Shown: piece after piece, positions 1 to 10,267 of the stretch | Layout: every line of letters starts with the position of its first letter | How positions within the stretch are numbered: the stretch's first letter is position 1 | Assembly (NCBI RefSeq): GCF_017873855.1 | Contig: NZ_JAGGKR010000001.1 | Coordinates: 558,001 to 622,000, forward strand | Reading direction: 5' to 3' | Length of the DNA stretch: 64,000 nucleotides | Origin: Methanolinea mesophila | GTDB taxonomy: Archaea > Halobacteriota > Methanomicrobia > Methanomicrobiales > Methanospirillaceae | Notes under the pieces: generated by a model | What the model was told of the DNA's origin: nothing | Database searches by the model: none | Seen by the model: the letters and a program-made list of their open reading frames with translations, nothing else | Made by a program: the position numbers and the translations under genes

Positions 1-1
1 C

Positions 2-1255
2 CGGGTCCGGCTTTTCCAGGAAGAGGCGCGATTCGAACAGAAACAGTTCCTGAACTTCCTCTCCCTTGTGGCGGAGTCCTACGTGACGCTCTTCGTTGCC
101 GGACCTCTGTTCCTGATCATCATCATGGTGGTGATGGGACTGGTGGGCGGACTTGCCGCACTCCAGATGACCATGGTCGTGTACATGCTGCTCCCGATCG
201 GCTCCACGATATTCATCGTCCTCATCGATATCATCTCCATCAAGAGCGAAATCGTCCAGCGCTACACTTTTGTAAAATGGCTCCACGAATATTCGGACGT
301 CCGGGTTTTCAAGAAAACGGGGGAAGAGATCTTCTTCGCCAAGCTCGTCCGGTACGATCAGTTAAGGAATGTCAGGAATTTTCTCCGCCATCCCCTGCAG
401 TTTTTTACCCGTCATTACAATGCCACCCTTTTAATAACCGTCCCGATCGCAGTTGCGTATATCGCCGCCGTACTGGTAATTACTCCCCATTACACGAACG
501 TCGAGACCTATATCGACGTGATCGATGATCATCTCATAATTATCCTGCTCATCGTGCTTGTCCCGTACTCTGTATTCTATGAGTTGTGGCGAAGGAATAT
601 CCAGGGAATGGAATCCCTGATCCCCGAGTTCCTGGAGCGGATGGCAGGTATAAACCAGGTCGGACTCACCATCGCCCAGGCGATCTCAATTATGGTAAAT
701 ACCAACCTCGGGCTCCTTTCTTATGAGATAAGGAGAATCAAACGCGATATCGATTGGGGCGCGACGTTCTCTGATGCACTGCTCCGGTTCGAAGACAGGG
801 TTCGGACACCCCTGATTGCCCGTACCGTGGTGTTAATCACAAAAGCAAGCAGGATGAGCGGTTCTATCGGGGATGTACTGGCTATCGCCGCGAGCGATGC
901 CAAAATGACCGATACCCTGAAACGCGAGCGTCTCTCGGATATGTTCATCTATACCGCGATCATTTACCTCGCGTTCATCGTGTTCCTATTCGTGGTCGGA
1001 GTCATCTCAAGCCAGTTCATCCCCGTGCTCGGAACCATAAACACTTCCGGGGTCCCCACGGGGACCGGCCTTTCAGGTATCACTCCGATCGGTCTGCAAT
1101 CCATAAAAAGACTGATGTACCACGCAGTGCTGGTGCAGGCCCTGTTCTCAGGCCTTATCGCGGGCCAGATGGGAGAGGGGTCGCTCAAATCCGGACTGAA
1201 GCATTCCTGTATTATGCTGATCATCACCCTGCTGGTCTTCAACTATATCATTTGA
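2..1255 (+). CDS. FlaJ/TadC-type platform protein (T2SF domain), 5' end outside the window
   Basis: Polytopic membrane protein of the type II secretion F / FlaJ family, which forms the membrane platform under the assembly ATPase of archaella and archaeal type IV pili. The frame is already open at base 2 and continues without a stop to 1255, so the true start lies upstream; GTG at 68 is only an internal candidate. The visible part has a hydrophobic hairpin near the beginning, another pair around residues 120-170, a charged cytoplasmic helical block (IPEFLERMAG followed later by ASRMSGSIGDVL, as in T2SF domains) and hydrophobic C-terminal helices. The partner ATPase (FlaI/TadA type) would be expected upstream, outside the window. 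Whether it serves an archaellum or a pilus cannot be told here. Confidence 0.82.
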   Translation, partial: RVRLFQEEARFEQKQFLNFLSLVAESYVTLFVAGPLFLIIIMVVMGLVGGLAALQMTMVVYMLLPIGSTIFIVLIDIISIKSEIVQRYTFVKWLHEYSDVRVFKKTGEEIFFAKLVRYDQLRNVRNFLRHPLQFFTRHYNATLLITVPIAVAYIAAVLVITPHYTNVETYIDVIDDHLIIILLIVLVPYSVFYELWRRNIQGMESLIPEFLERMAGINQVGLTIAQAISIMVNTNLGLLSYEIRRIKRDIDWGATFSDALLRFEDRVRTPLIARTVVLITKASRMSGSIGDVLAIAASDAKMTDTLKRERLSDMFIYTAIIYLAFIVFLFVVGVISSQFIPVLGTINTSGVPTGTGLSGITPIGLQSIKRLMYHAVLVQALFSGLIAGQMGEGSLKSGLKHSCIMLIITLLVFNYII

Positions 1256-1272
1256 GGGATTCGGAGGACCCG

Positions 1273-1785
1273 GTGAACCTGATGACAAAAAATTCTGATA
1301 TGGAGTTTCCGGGATGGCCTTCAGGTTCGGTGCTCCTGATAGAGGGCAGCGCCTCTTTCCTGGTCGTAGGCCTCGCAGGAGCAAGATTTCCTCTCTGCAT
1401 CGAGACGATGGAGGAAGAGTACTGCGAGACCGTAGATGCCCATCATCTTATCGCGGTATCCGCTCCCGAAGGCGGAGACTATTCGCCTGCACTCATGCTG
1501 ATGGAACTGGTGAGGAGCTACCGGTTTCCTCTGGTGGTACTCCCCCGGAACCATCCCGGATCCCGCAGGCTCCGGTACGTCGTCTCTGCCGGACCGGAGA
1601 TACTGCTCTCCTGCGGGATCTCTCGCGGTACACATCCCGAACAGCACCTGCTCTGTTCTTCTCCCGAACTGGCGGGAATAACCCTCCTGGCGGACGAAAA
1701 AAAGGTTACTGTCCGGAATATCCCTTCCGGAATAACCGCGGGGGTGAGGGCCCTGCCACTCCATGACCGCGGAGGCGTCGAATGA
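1273..1785 (+). CDS. conserved-looking hypothetical protein downstream of the FlaJ-type gene
   Basis: I do not recognise this 170-residue protein. It follows the platform gene by 17 bases, so the two are probably cotranscribed. The start is ambiguous: GGAGG at 1263-1267 is well placed for GTG 1273, while ATG 1282 and TTG 1252 are also in frame. The sequence has no signal peptide or transmembrane helix and looks like a small alpha/beta cytoplasmic protein, with alternating hydrophobic strands (GSVLLIEGS, SFLVVGLAG, FPLVVLP). Position suggests an accessory role in pilus or archaellum assembly; this is inference from location only. The gene ends 171 bases before the ATP synthase operon. Confidence 0.55.
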   Translation: MNLMTKNSDMEFPGWPSGSVLLIEGSASFLVVGLAGARFPLCIETMEEEYCETVDAHHLIAVSAPEGGDYSPALMLMELVRSYRFPLVVLPRNHPGSRRLRYVVSAGPEILLSCGISRGTHPEQHLLCSSPELAGITLLADEKKVTVRNIPSGITAGVRALPLHDRGGVE

Positions 1786-1884
1786 AAATTCTCGCCCTTT
1801 CTCATCATTTGATCGGAATGCCGTAAACCCGATTATTAAAATTTCTTCAGAAATTCGTTATTTCCCTTATCGGAGGCGTTTTCT

Positions 1885-1897
1885 GGATAAATTATAG
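1885..1897 (+). promoter_or_regulatory. putative TATA box of the ATP synthase operon
   Basis: The A/T-rich stretch GGATAAATTATAG lies about 60-70 bases before the ahaH start codon in the only substantial gap upstream of the operon. A start of transcription near 1920 would leave a short leader containing the strong ribosome-binding site GAGGAGG just before ATG 1957. Upstream at about 1838-1858 the inverted pair AAATTTC/GAAATT could be the end of the preceding transcript. Judged by eye only. Confidence 0.4.
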
Positions 1898-1956
1898 AAC
1901 AACAGGTATAAGAACAATTCCTGTCAAATATTTGAATGCCGTGAGAGGAGGGTTGG

Positions 1957-2286
1957 ATGAAGACTGAGGTATTGCAACAGATCAAGAAGTCAGAAGAAGA
2001 GTACCAATCGCTGGTCAACACGGCACGTGACGAGCGAAAGACCCGTATCGCTCAGGCAGAACTTGAAGCTGACAATCTGATTGCCAAGGCATCAAGTGAT
2101 GCAGAGGCCTATAAAAAGACCAGGCTGGCCGATGCACGCCAGCAGGCAGAGAAAAAACACGAAGAAATCATTTCTGAGGGAAAAGTCCAGGCAGAGGCCC
2201 TCACTGAAAAAGGCAAAAAGAACCTTGACAGAGCTGTAGAACTTCTGGTATCCCGCTTCAAGGAGCAGCTCCATGTTGGCTCCTAG
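1957..2286 (+). CDS. ahaH: A-type ATP synthase subunit H (peripheral stalk)
   Basis: Subunit H of the A1AO ATP synthase, 109 residues and almost entirely a charged helical coiled coil (repeating Lys/Glu/Ala heptads, many AEA and EKK runs) with no membrane segment. It pairs with subunit E to form the peripheral stalk linking the catalytic head to subunit I. The ATG is preceded by a strong GAGGAGG site. It is the first gene of the operon and overlaps ahaI by 14 bases, as is common in methanogen aha operons. Identity rests on the coiled-coil character plus position; sequence alone would be weak. Confidence 0.85.
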   Translation: MKTEVLQQIKKSEEEYQSLVNTARDERKTRIAQAELEADNLIAKASSDAEAYKKTRLADARQQAEKKHEEIISEGKVQAEALTEKGKKNLDRAVELLVSRFKEQLHVGS

Positions 2287-4243
2287 GAAAATGAGCAGGC
2301 TGCTGATTGCGGCCCAGAAAGACCAGATGGAACCGGTTATCGCCGAATTGTTCCGGCGTGGCGTATTCCATATCGAGGATTTTGTCGATCAGGGAAAAGA
2401 GGGTTTCGAAGGCTTTAAAATTGGAATGCCACTCCCTGGTGCAGGAGAACAATCAAGTGCACTGATCAAGATCCGGGGGATCGAGAACACGTTTATGATC
2501 GATCCGGAAGTTTTTGACCCTAAAGCAAAGGTTGGAACTTCACGTATGAAGGATCTTATTGAGAAAGAGCTTCCCGTGGTCGAGCAGATGGTGGAAGATC
2601 TGGTCGGAGAACGCTCGAAACTCGAGGCACAGAAGAAGGGCCTTGAGGATAACATCGAGGAACTTCGGCCTTTCACGGCAGTCCCCATCGATCTTGACCT
2701 GCTCCAGGGATACAGGACACAGACGGTATTTGCCGGTTTCGTGGCCCGTAACATAGAAATTCCAGTACCTCATGAACGCTACTACCAGCCCTCCAAAGAG
2801 GGCAATCTCATCGTGATCGTAGCTCCCAACGAGCAACGCGATACGATCGAGAGAATCCTGCTCGACGCCGAATTCCGCCCCATTCCCATCCCGAAGGAAC
2901 AGGGTGCCGCAGCACCGCGGATAGATGAGTATAGGGCCGGGGTCGGGGACGTCGAGCGACAGATGAAGACGGTCGATGCGAAGATCGAAGAAGTCAAACT
3001 GAAGCATTCTGAATTTCTCCTGGCATGTGACGAATTTCTTTCGGCACAAGTCGAGCAGAATGAGGCTCCCCTGAGGTTCGCCACCACTGATCTGGCGTTC
3101 GTTGCCGAAGGGTGGGTACCTTCGGCGGAGGTAAAGGATATCTCTGATTCTCTCACCGGGGTGACTGGCGGGAAGGTCTTCGTGACCGAGCTTCCAATTG
3201 ACATCGAGGAGCGTACTCCTCCCGTGGAATATCACAATCCAAATTTTGCGAAACCCACGCAGATGCTGATGGATATCTATTCCAGGCCCAGATATACTGA
3301 ACTTGATCCGACTCTCCTGGTGGCGATAGTATTTCCCATCTTTTTCGGTTTCATTCTCGGTGACCTTGGCTATGGGATAATCCTTCTGGCATTGGCCCTG
3401 GGGCTCCGGAAGTTCTTCAAAGGAGAAGAGGGAATCATGCTCCTGAAGGTGCTCCGGAACGCCGCGATATCGACTATCATATTCGGAGCGCTGTATTCTG
3501 AGTTCTTCGGATTTGAACTTCCGTGGCATCCCATTTTGCCAAGCAGGCATTTGAACATAGGCGGTGAAGGCGAAGGGCCGGGCGCGGCTATACCCGAACT
3601 GCTCATTATCACGATCTGGATAGGGATATTGCATATCACTGTCGGCCGGGTTCTCGGAATTATCAATCATGCCCGGCAGGATCACGGCTCGCACCGGATA
3701 AAGGCAATTCTAGCCAATTTAGGCTGGTTGCTCGTGATGTGGGGACTGTTATCCGCTATCTGGTCGATTTTCCCAATCCCCTATATGCCGGACTTCACCT
3801 CGGCCCCAACGGTTGGATTCGGACTAAACCTTGCCACCGTGATCGGCGGGGTGATGCTTGTCCTGGGAATTGTGTTCATCGCAATGGAAAACACCCTCGA
3901 GATCGTGGAAATCCCGACTATCGTGAGCCACGTGCTCTCATACGCCCGTCTGATGGCGGTGGGACTATCCTCGGTGGCGATTGCCCTTGTGGTCAATTTC
4001 ATCGCCATCGGAATGATCATTGAACCCCAGCTGGAAAATCTGACCCCTGTAGGGGTAGTTATTGTAATCTTCGGAATCCTGGTACTCGTGATCGGGCAGG
4101 TGCTTAACCTTCTGCTCGGAATTATCGGGGGAGGACTCCATTCAATCAGGTTACATTATGTCGAATTCTTCACCAAATTCTACAAAGGTGGAGGAGAGAA
4201 GTACAACCCATTTGGAATGAAAAGAAAATTTACGGAGGATTAA
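2273..4243 (+). CDS. ahaI: A-type ATP synthase subunit I (membrane stator, a-subunit equivalent)
   Basis: Subunit I, 656 residues, forms the ion half-channels next to the proteolipid ring and holds the peripheral stalks. The N-terminal half (about 1-340) is soluble with coiled-coil stretches; the C-terminal half has seven or eight membrane helices starting at LVAIVFPIFFGFILGDLGYG. The motif SYARLMAVGL contains Arg559, the expected essential arginine facing the ring glutamate. The start ATG 2273 lies within ahaH (14-base overlap); ATG 2291 is an in-frame alternative. Length and organisation are typical for the family. The next gene, the proteolipid, begins four bases after the stop. Confidence 0.95.
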   Translation: MLAPRKMSRLLIAAQKDQMEPVIAELFRRGVFHIEDFVDQGKEGFEGFKIGMPLPGAGEQSSALIKIRGIENTFMIDPEVFDPKAKVGTSRMKDLIEKELPVVEQMVEDLVGERSKLEAQKKGLEDNIEELRPFTAVPIDLDLLQGYRTQTVFAGFVARNIEIPVPHERYYQPSKEGNLIVIVAPNEQRDTIERILLDAEFRPIPIPKEQGAAAPRIDEYRAGVGDVERQMKTVDAKIEEVKLKHSEFLLACDEFLSAQVEQNEAPLRFATTDLAFVAEGWVPSAEVKDISDSLTGVTGGKVFVTELPIDIEERTPPVEYHNPNFAKPTQMLMDIYSRPRYTELDPTLLVAIVFPIFFGFILGDLGYGIILLALALGLRKFFKGEEGIMLLKVLRNAAISTIIFGALYSEFFGFELPWHPILPSRHLNIGGEGEGPGAAIPELLIITIWIGILHITVGRVLGIINHARQDHGSHRIKAILANLGWLLVMWGLLSAIWSIFPIPYMPDFTSAPTVGFGLNLATVIGGVMLVLGIVFIAMENTLEIVEIPTIVSHVLSYARLMAVGLSSVAIALVVNFIAIGMIIEPQLENLTPVGVVIVIFGILVLVIGQVLNLLLGIIGGGLHSIRLHYVEFFTKFYKGGGEKYNPFGMKRKFTED

Positions 4244-4495
<252 letters not shown>

Positions 4496-4507
4496 AAGGG
4501 GCCGACT

Positions 4508-5086
4508 ATGGGATTGGAATCGGTCGTAAACGAGATCAGGGATAAAGGCCAGAAAGAGGCTGCGGCGATCAGGAAAGAGACTGCAGATGAAGTCGAAAAA
4601 ATCCTGAAATCTGCACAAAATCGCGCCGAAAAGATCAAGATCGCCGCGAATGAAGAGGTGGACAAGCAGGTAACCCACATCCAGGGCCAGGAAGTATCCG
4701 CCGCGAATCTGGTAGTGAAACGGGACCTGCTCAATGCCCAGAAATCGCTTCTGGACCAGGTCTATAAATCCACACTCACCTCTGTTTCGGGCCTCCCTGA
4801 AAGTTTCCATAAGGAAACGATGGTAAAACTCCTGAAAAAAGCCAAGACGGAAATTCCGCAAGGTATTGTCCATTCCAACCAGCGTGATCTTAATGCATTA
4901 AAGGATATCTTGTCCAAGGATCCCGAATTCAGGACCTATACGCCTGGAGATCCGGTGAATATAGAAGGTGGGATCGTTCTGGAAAGCATGGATGGCGAGT
5001 TGCAGATAGATTACAGCTACCGGAATTTCCTGGACATCGTATGGGAAGCAAGATTAAAAGACGCAGCAGACATCCTGTTTCGGTAG
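4508..5086 (+). CDS. ahaE: A-type ATP synthase subunit E (peripheral stalk)
   Basis: Subunit E, 192 residues. The N-terminal half is a long charged coiled coil (repeats such as EIRDKGQKEAAAIRKET) that pairs with subunit H; the C-terminal half is a small globular domain that contacts the A/B head, with the family-like segment GGIVLESMDGELQIDYSYRN. No membrane helix. It starts 12 bases after the proteolipid stop with AAAGGGG upstream of the ATG. Length and two-part architecture match the V/A-type E family. Confidence 0.93.
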   Translation: MGLESVVNEIRDKGQKEAAAIRKETADEVEKILKSAQNRAEKIKIAANEEVDKQVTHIQGQEVSAANLVVKRDLLNAQKSLLDQVYKSTLTSVSGLPESFHKETMVKLLKKAKTEIPQGIVHSNQRDLNALKDILSKDPEFRTYTPGDPVNIEGGIVLESMDGELQIDYSYRNFLDIVWEARLKDAADILFR

Positions 5087-5096
5087 GAGGTGAAAA

Positions 5097-6155
5097 ATGG
5101 TAACGGCGAGGGGAGGAGGCCCGGCTCCTTACATCTATGTATGCACCCGTATGCGGGTGAGAAAGTCCAAACTCCTGCCCCGGGAAGAGTACCTACGGAT
5201 GCTCAACATGAGTCTGCCCGAGATTGCTCGTATCATCGAAGAGACCGAGTACAAAAAAGAGATCGATGAGCTGGCCACATCGTTTAAAGGGGTTGACCTG
5301 ATCGAGATCGGCATCTCCTGGAACATGGCCAAGGAATTCCAGAAGATCATCGAGATCGCACCCGGGAACCTGAAAGATTTCACCAGGCTGTACCTCCGCC
5401 GGTGGGATATCCAGAACATTCTCACCATCCTCCGGGGCAAGTCCCAGGGATCCAGACCCGGTAAGATAAAGGAGGTTTTGATCCCTGCAGGAGAGCTCGA
5501 TCGGGTATTCCTCGACCGTCTTCTTTCCGAGGAATCGATAGAGCGGATAGTCGAATTGCTGAAGGGTAGAAGGATTTACCCGGTGATTGCCCGCGAACTT
5601 CCGGCAGCGCTCGAATCCGGTGTGTTTTCCCACATGGAAAATGAACTCTACAAACAGTTCTACGGGGATCTCCTCTCCGAAACCGGCGCTGGTCTCCGGG
5701 GCGGTATCCAGTTCAAAAAATTCCTTGAACTCGATATCGATCTGATAAATATCAGGAACATGTTCAGACTCAGGGCTGACAGTATGCAGGAAGACGCCAG
5801 GGATCTGTTCATCCCGGGAGCCACGTTCACGGAGGATGAATTCCAGCGAATGATCAGTATGGAGTCCCAGAGCGAGTTCATCGACTCGATGAAGATGAAG
5901 ATCCGTTCACCGGGACTGCTTCAGATCCTGGAATCCCTGAGGGAAAAAGGATCTCTCCGCGAGATAGAGATCGACCTGATCCGGGTGCAGATTGAGCAGA
6001 TGGAAAAACTGGCGAAGATCTATCCATTCTCCATTCATCCTATCCTGGCGTATCTCGAGCGGAAGAAATACGAGGTCTTCAACCTGCGGGCAATTGCCCG
6101 CGGGAAGGCGGCGGAGCTTCCCGGCGAGGAGCTGAAGCAATACCTGGTGATCTGA
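5097..6155 (+). CDS. ahaC: A-type ATP synthase subunit C (V-type d / AC39 family)
   Basis: Subunit C, 352 residues, is the funnel-shaped adaptor that seats the central stalk on the proteolipid ring. It is wholly helical and soluble, with the AC39-type features [24 protein letters not shown] at the start and [19 protein letters not shown] in the middle. AGGAGGTG precedes the ATG, ten bases after the ahaE stop. The length is normal for the family. The following ahaF begins one base after its stop codon. Confidence 0.94.
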   Translation: MVTARGGGPAPYIYVCTRMRVRKSKLLPREEYLRMLNMSLPEIARIIEETEYKKEIDELATSFKGVDLIEIGISWNMAKEFQKIIEIAPGNLKDFTRLYLRRWDIQNILTILRGKSQGSRPGKIKEVLIPAGELDRVFLDRLLSEESIERIVELLKGRRIYPVIARELPAALESGVFSHMENELYKQFYGDLLSETGAGLRGGIQFKKFLELDIDLINIRNMFRLRADSMQEDARDLFIPGATFTEDEFQRMISMESQSEFIDSMKMKIRSPGLLQILESLREKGSLREIEIDLIRVQIEQMEKLAKIYPFSIHPILAYLERKKYEVFNLRAIARGKAAELPGEELKQYLVI

Positions 6156-6156
6156 A

Positions 6157-6459
6157 ATGGAGATTGCAGTGATTGGTGAAAGTTCATTCGTCCTCGGTTT
6201 CAGACTCGCAGGGATCCAGAAGACCTATGTGGCGGAATCGGATGAAAAACTGGCAGAAGAGGTGAACCGGGTCCTGGCGGACAGCGAGGTGGGCATCCTG
6301 GTCCTGAAAGGCAGCGACATGGACCGGATCCCGCGACGGTTAAGGACCATCCTCGAAGATTCGGTAAAACCCACCGTGATCGCCATTGGCGGAGACGAAG
6401 GTGGGGAATCGCTCCGGGAGCGAATAAAAAGATCAGTGGGTGTTGATCTGTGGAAGTGA
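6157..6459 (+). CDS. ahaF: A-type ATP synthase subunit F
   Basis: Subunit F, 100 residues, is the small central-stalk subunit that binds subunit D inside the head and can change conformation during regulation. The protein has the expected start [18 protein letters not shown] and the core [19 protein letters not shown], a Rossmann-like small domain. It begins one base after ahaC and its 3' end overlaps the GTG start of ahaA by about ten bases, so translation is likely coupled. Confidence 0.93.
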   Translation: MEIAVIGESSFVLGFRLAGIQKTYVAESDEKLAEEVNRVLADSEVGILVLKGSDMDRIPRRLRTILEDSVKPTVIAIGGDEGGESLRERIKRSVGVDLWK

Positions 6460-8216
6460 AAGCAAGTACAGCAACCAAAAGTGAGAAAGGTGTCCTGAAA
6501 AGGATTGCCGGCCCGGTGGTGACCGCGGTTAACCTTGACGCACATATGTACGATGTGGTCAAGGTAGGGAACGAGGAGCTGATGGGCGAGGTGATCAAGG
6601 TCCAGGGTGACAATATCATCATCCAGGTCTACGAGGATACCTCGGGGATACGGCCGGGAGAACCCGTGGAAAACACCGGCCTCTCCCTGGCCGTGGAGCT
6701 CGGCCCGGGCCTTCTCACCAGTATTTACGACGGGATTCAGAGACCGCTCTCGGTACTCGTGCAAAAGATGGGCGATTTCATCGAGAGAGGAGTATCTGCA
6801 CCCGGTCTGGATCATGCAAAGAAGTGGGAATTCAAACCTCTCGTCAAGGACGGGGACAGTGTAGGACCGGGAAGCATCATCGGCGAGGTGCAGGAGACCA
6901 ATATCGTGCACCGGATCATGATACCGCCCAACATGAAGGGCGGGGTCGTGAAGAGCATCAGGAGCGGTTCGTTCACGGTGGAAGAGGTGGTCTGCACCCT
7001 GGATGACGGATCTGCGATCACCATGATGCAGAAGTGGCCGGTACGGGTACCCCGTCCGGTTCAGGAGAAACTCAACCCGACGGTTCCCCTTATCACAGGG
7101 CAGCGCATTCTCGACGGGCTGTTTCCCATCGCCAAAGGTGGTACCGCTGCCATTCCCGGTCCTTTCGGGAGCGGGAAGACGGTCACCCAGCAGCAGCTCG
7201 CCAAATGGAGTGACGCGGAGATCGTGGTGTATATCGGGTGCGGCGAACGCGGGAACGAGATGACCGAAGTGCTCACCGAGTTCCCCGAACTCGAGGACCC
7301 GAAGACCGGAAAACCCCTGATGGAGAGGACCGTGCTCATCGCCAACACCAGCAATATGCCGGTGGCGGCACGTGAAGCGTCGGTGTATACCGGTATTACC
7401 ATCGCCGAATACTTCCGTGACATGGGCTACGACGTCTCGCTGATGGCAGATTCCACCTCCCGGTGGGCGGAGGCGATGCGTGAGATCTCCTCCCGTCTCG
7501 AGGAAATGCCCGGTGAGGAAGGGTACCCCGCCTATCTTGCGGCACGCCTCTCCGAGTTCTACGAGCGTGCCGGAAGAGCGATTACCAAGAACGGGGGCAT
7601 GGGTTCTGTCTCGGTTATCGGGGCGGTCTCCCCACCTGGCGGAGATTTCAGCGAACCGGTTACTCAGAACACCCTTCGTATCGTAAAGGTATTCTGGGCA
7701 CTTGATGCCAAGCTCTCGCAGCGGCGACATTTCCCGGCGATCAACTGGCTGAACTCTTACTCCCTGTACCTTGACAGCCTGCACGACTGGTATGACAAAG
7801 AGGTTTCTCCCGAATGGAACCCAATTCGTTCATGGGCCATGGAAATCCTCCAGAAAGAGGCCGAGCTCCAGGAGATCGTCCAGCTGGTAGGATCCGATGC
7901 CCTGCCCGAGGCCGAACAGGTGACCATCGAGGTCGCCAGGATGATCAGGGAGATCTTCCTCCAGCAGAACGCGTACGACCCGGTCGACACGTTCTGCGAC
8001 ATGGGCAAGCAGTATGACATGATGAAGGCAATCAGGCATTTTGCAGATCTGGCATATGCGGCACAGGCTGCGGGGGTCACTCCCACGCAGATTCTGGGAG
8101 TCAAGTCTAAGAACGAACTCCCCCAGATCAAGTTCATCAAGGACTACAAGCCGGCTCTGGAGAAGATCGAGAAGGACATGGAGAACGAATTCAACACACT
8201 GAGGTCGGCAGCATGA
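6450..8216 (+). CDS. ahaA: A-type ATP synthase catalytic subunit A
   Basis: Catalytic nucleotide-binding subunit, 588 residues with GTG start at 6450; a second in-frame GTG at 6456 overlaps the ahaF stop and is an alternative. The P-loop [10 protein letters not shown] lies near residue 236, the A subunit's long non-homologous insert precedes it, and the signatures [10 protein letters not shown] and [13 protein letters not shown]-like (here [13 protein letters not shown]) with [13 protein letters not shown] follow. Three copies alternate with subunit B in the head. The C-terminal ATGA overlaps the start of ahaB. Length is usual for archaeal A subunits. Confidence 0.97.
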   Translation: MEVKASTATKSEKGVLKRIAGPVVTAVNLDAHMYDVVKVGNEELMGEVIKVQGDNIIIQVYEDTSGIRPGEPVENTGLSLAVELGPGLLTSIYDGIQRPLSVLVQKMGDFIERGVSAPGLDHAKKWEFKPLVKDGDSVGPGSIIGEVQETNIVHRIMIPPNMKGGVVKSIRSGSFTVEEVVCTLDDGSAITMMQKWPVRVPRPVQEKLNPTVPLITGQRILDGLFPIAKGGTAAIPGPFGSGKTVTQQQLAKWSDAEIVVYIGCGERGNEMTEVLTEFPELEDPKTGKPLMERTVLIANTSNMPVAAREASVYTGITIAEYFRDMGYDVSLMADSTSRWAEAMREISSRLEEMPGEEGYPAYLAARLSEFYERAGRAITKNGGMGSVSVIGAVSPPGGDFSEPVTQNTLRIVKVFWALDAKLSQRRHFPAINWLNSYSLYLDSLHDWYDKEVSPEWNPIRSWAMEILQKEAELQEIVQLVGSDALPEAEQVTIEVARMIREIFLQQNAYDPVDTFCDMGKQYDMMKAIRHFADLAYAAQAAGVTPTQILGVKSKNELPQIKFIKDYKPALEKIEKDMENEFNTLRSAA

Positions 8217-9604
8217 AGGAATATCGGACGATAACCCAAATTGCCGGACCTCTGGTCTTTGTTGAAAAGACCGAACCGGTAGGATACGGTGAGCTGGTCA
8301 ACATCGTCCTCTTCGACGGGTCCATCAAGCGGGGCCAGGTCCTTGATACCAGCGACGAGCTGGTGGTGGTCCAGGTCTTTGAGACCACCGCGGGGATCGG
8401 AAGGGACAGCGGGGTCAGGTTTACCGGTGAAACGATCAAGATGCCGGTAGGAAAAGAGATGCTTGGGCGCATCCTCTCCGGCGGAGGAAAACCGATCGAC
8501 GGCGGTCCCGATATCGTACCGGAAAAACGGCTCGATATCACCGGTGCCGCTATCAATCCCTACGCCCGGGGTTCCCCTTCGGACTTCATCCAGACGGGTA
8601 TCTCCACCATCGACGGGACAAATACGCTCGTCCGTGGCCAGAAACTGCCTATCTTCAGTGGGGCGGGGTTGCCCCACAACAACGTGGCACTTCAGATCGC
8701 CCGCCAGTCCAAAGTTCCCGGCTCTGTCGAGGAGTTTGCGGTGGTGTTCGCCGCGATGGGTATCACTAAGGAAGAAGCGAACCACTTCATGCAGGACTTC
8801 GAGCGGACCGGTGCGCTTGAACGGGCAGTGGTCTTCCTCAACCTGGCCGACGACCCGGCGGTGGAACGTATCATCACCCCGCGTCTCGCGCTTACGACCG
8901 CGGAATACCTGGCATTCGAACTTGGTATGCACGTGCTGGTCATCCTTACCGATATGACCAACTATTGCGAAGCGCTGCGACAGATCGGCGCGGCGAGAGA
9001 AGAAGTGCCGGGGAGGCGTGGCTATCCGGGATACATGTACACCGACCTCGCCAGCATCTACGAGCGTGCAGGGATCATCAAGGGCAAGAAGGGTTCCGTG
9101 ACCCAGATCCCGATCCTGACCATGCCCGGTGACGATATCACCCACCCCATCCCGGACCTAACCGGGTATATCACCGAAGGCCAGATCGTGGTCAACCGTG
9201 ACCTTCACAGGAAGGGCATCTACCCGCCGATCAACGTGCTCCCCTCGCTCTCCCGTCTGATGAACCTGGGTATCGGGAAGGATCACACCAGGGAAGACCA
9301 CAAAAAGGTCTCCGATCAGCTCTACGCTGCATATGCAGAGGGGAACGATCTCAGGGGCCTCGTCGCCATCGTCGGAAAGGACGCTCTTTCGGAGCGCGAC
9401 CGGATGTTCCTGGAATTCGCGGATCTCTTCGAGCACCGGTTTGTCAAGCAGGGATACGACGAGGACCGCACAATCCAGGATACCCTGGATCTCGGCTGGG
9501 AACTCCTGTCAACGCTGCCGGTGGAACAGCTGGTGCGTATCGACCGCGACCTGATCAACAAGTACCACCCCAAGTTCAAAGCAACTGCTGCGGTGAAGGA
9601 GTAA
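8213..9604 (+). CDS. ahaB: A-type ATP synthase regulatory subunit B
   Basis: Non-catalytic nucleotide-binding subunit of the head, 463 residues. At the position of the P-loop it has [14 protein letters not shown], the degenerate form diagnostic of B subunits, so it should bind but not hydrolyse nucleotide. Other family signatures are [27 protein letters not shown]-like residues near 265-290 and the C-terminal region [10 protein letters not shown]. The start codon overlaps the ahaA stop (ATGA). Six bases separate it from ahaD. Confidence 0.97.
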   Translation: MKEYRTITQIAGPLVFVEKTEPVGYGELVNIVLFDGSIKRGQVLDTSDELVVVQVFETTAGIGRDSGVRFTGETIKMPVGKEMLGRILSGGGKPIDGGPDIVPEKRLDITGAAINPYARGSPSDFIQTGISTIDGTNTLVRGQKLPIFSGAGLPHNNVALQIARQSKVPGSVEEFAVVFAAMGITKEEANHFMQDFERTGALERAVVFLNLADDPAVERIITPRLALTTAEYLAFELGMHVLVILTDMTNYCEALRQIGAAREEVPGRRGYPGYMYTDLASIYERAGIIKGKKGSVTQIPILTMPGDDITHPIPDLTGYITEGQIVVNRDLHRKGIYPPINVLPSLSRLMNLGIGKDHTREDHKKVSDQLYAAYAEGNDLRGLVAIVGKDALSERDRMFLEFADLFEHRFVKQGYDEDRTIQDTLDLGWELLSTLPVEQLVRIDRDLINKYHPKFKATAAVKE

Positions 9605-9610
9605 TTATTC

Positions 9611-10237
9611 ATGGCCCTTCGAGATGTCAAGCCCACGCGTTCGGAACTGATCGGTCTTAAAAAGCGGATAGCCCTCTCGGAGAGAGGATACAAGATCCTC
9701 AAGATGAAGCGTGACGGACTCATCCTCGAATTTTTTAAGATACTCGAGCAGGCCAAGAACAGCCGGGGTGCGCTCCAGGAGCGGCATGCCAGGGCGATGC
9801 GGATGCTTGCCCTGGCAAACACCGTGGAAGGTTCGATCGGAGTTAAGTCGGCCGCATTCTCAGTGAAGGAGGTCCCCCAGATCTCGCTCACGAGCAAGAA
9901 CATCATGGGGGTCGTCGTACCCGAGATCGAGTCCTCGAAAGTGAAAAAGGGCCTTGTCGATAGGGGTTACGGGCTCCTGGGGACCACTTCGGTCATAGAC
10001 GAGACCGCCGGGTCGTTCGAGGAGCTGGTCGAGGCAATCATCGAGAGCGCCGAGATCGAGACCACCATGAAAAAACTCCTCGACGATATCGAGTCCACGA
10101 AAAGGCGGGTGAACGCACTCGAGTTCAAGGTCATCCCCGAGCTCACCGAGGCGAGGGACTTCATCAAGATGCGCCTCGACGAGATGGAACGCGAAGAACT
10201 GTTCCGCCTGAAAAAGATTAAAGCGAGGAACGAGTAA
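9611..10237 (+). CDS. ahaD: A-type ATP synthase subunit D (central stalk)
   Basis: Subunit D, 208 residues, forms the central rotor shaft: two long antiparallel coiled-coil helices at the ends with a short middle region. The start DVKPTRSELIGLKKRIALSERGYKILKMKRD and the end helix with ALEFKVIPELTEARDFI are typical. It is the last recognisable aha gene; no separate small ahaG-like gene follows. Phosphoglycerate kinase begins 31 bases later and may be read from the same transcript. Confidence 0.95.
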   Translation: MALRDVKPTRSELIGLKKRIALSERGYKILKMKRDGLILEFFKILEQAKNSRGALQERHARAMRMLALANTVEGSIGVKSAAFSVKEVPQISLTSKNIMGVVVPEIESSKVKKGLVDRGYGLLGTTSVIDETAGSFEELVEAIIESAEIETTMKKLLDDIESTKRRVNALEFKVIPELTEARDFIKMRLDEMEREELFRLKKIKARNE

Positions 10238-10267
10238 AGGGGAACATACCGGTAAAGAGGGATTTGT

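Noticed and set aside
6225-7784. Long minus-strand open frame opposite ahaA
   Set aside because: Antisense shadow of a clearly coding GC-rich gene. Similar long shadows at 8144-9145, 21853-23175, 24046-25704 and 46671-47945 were dropped for the same reason.
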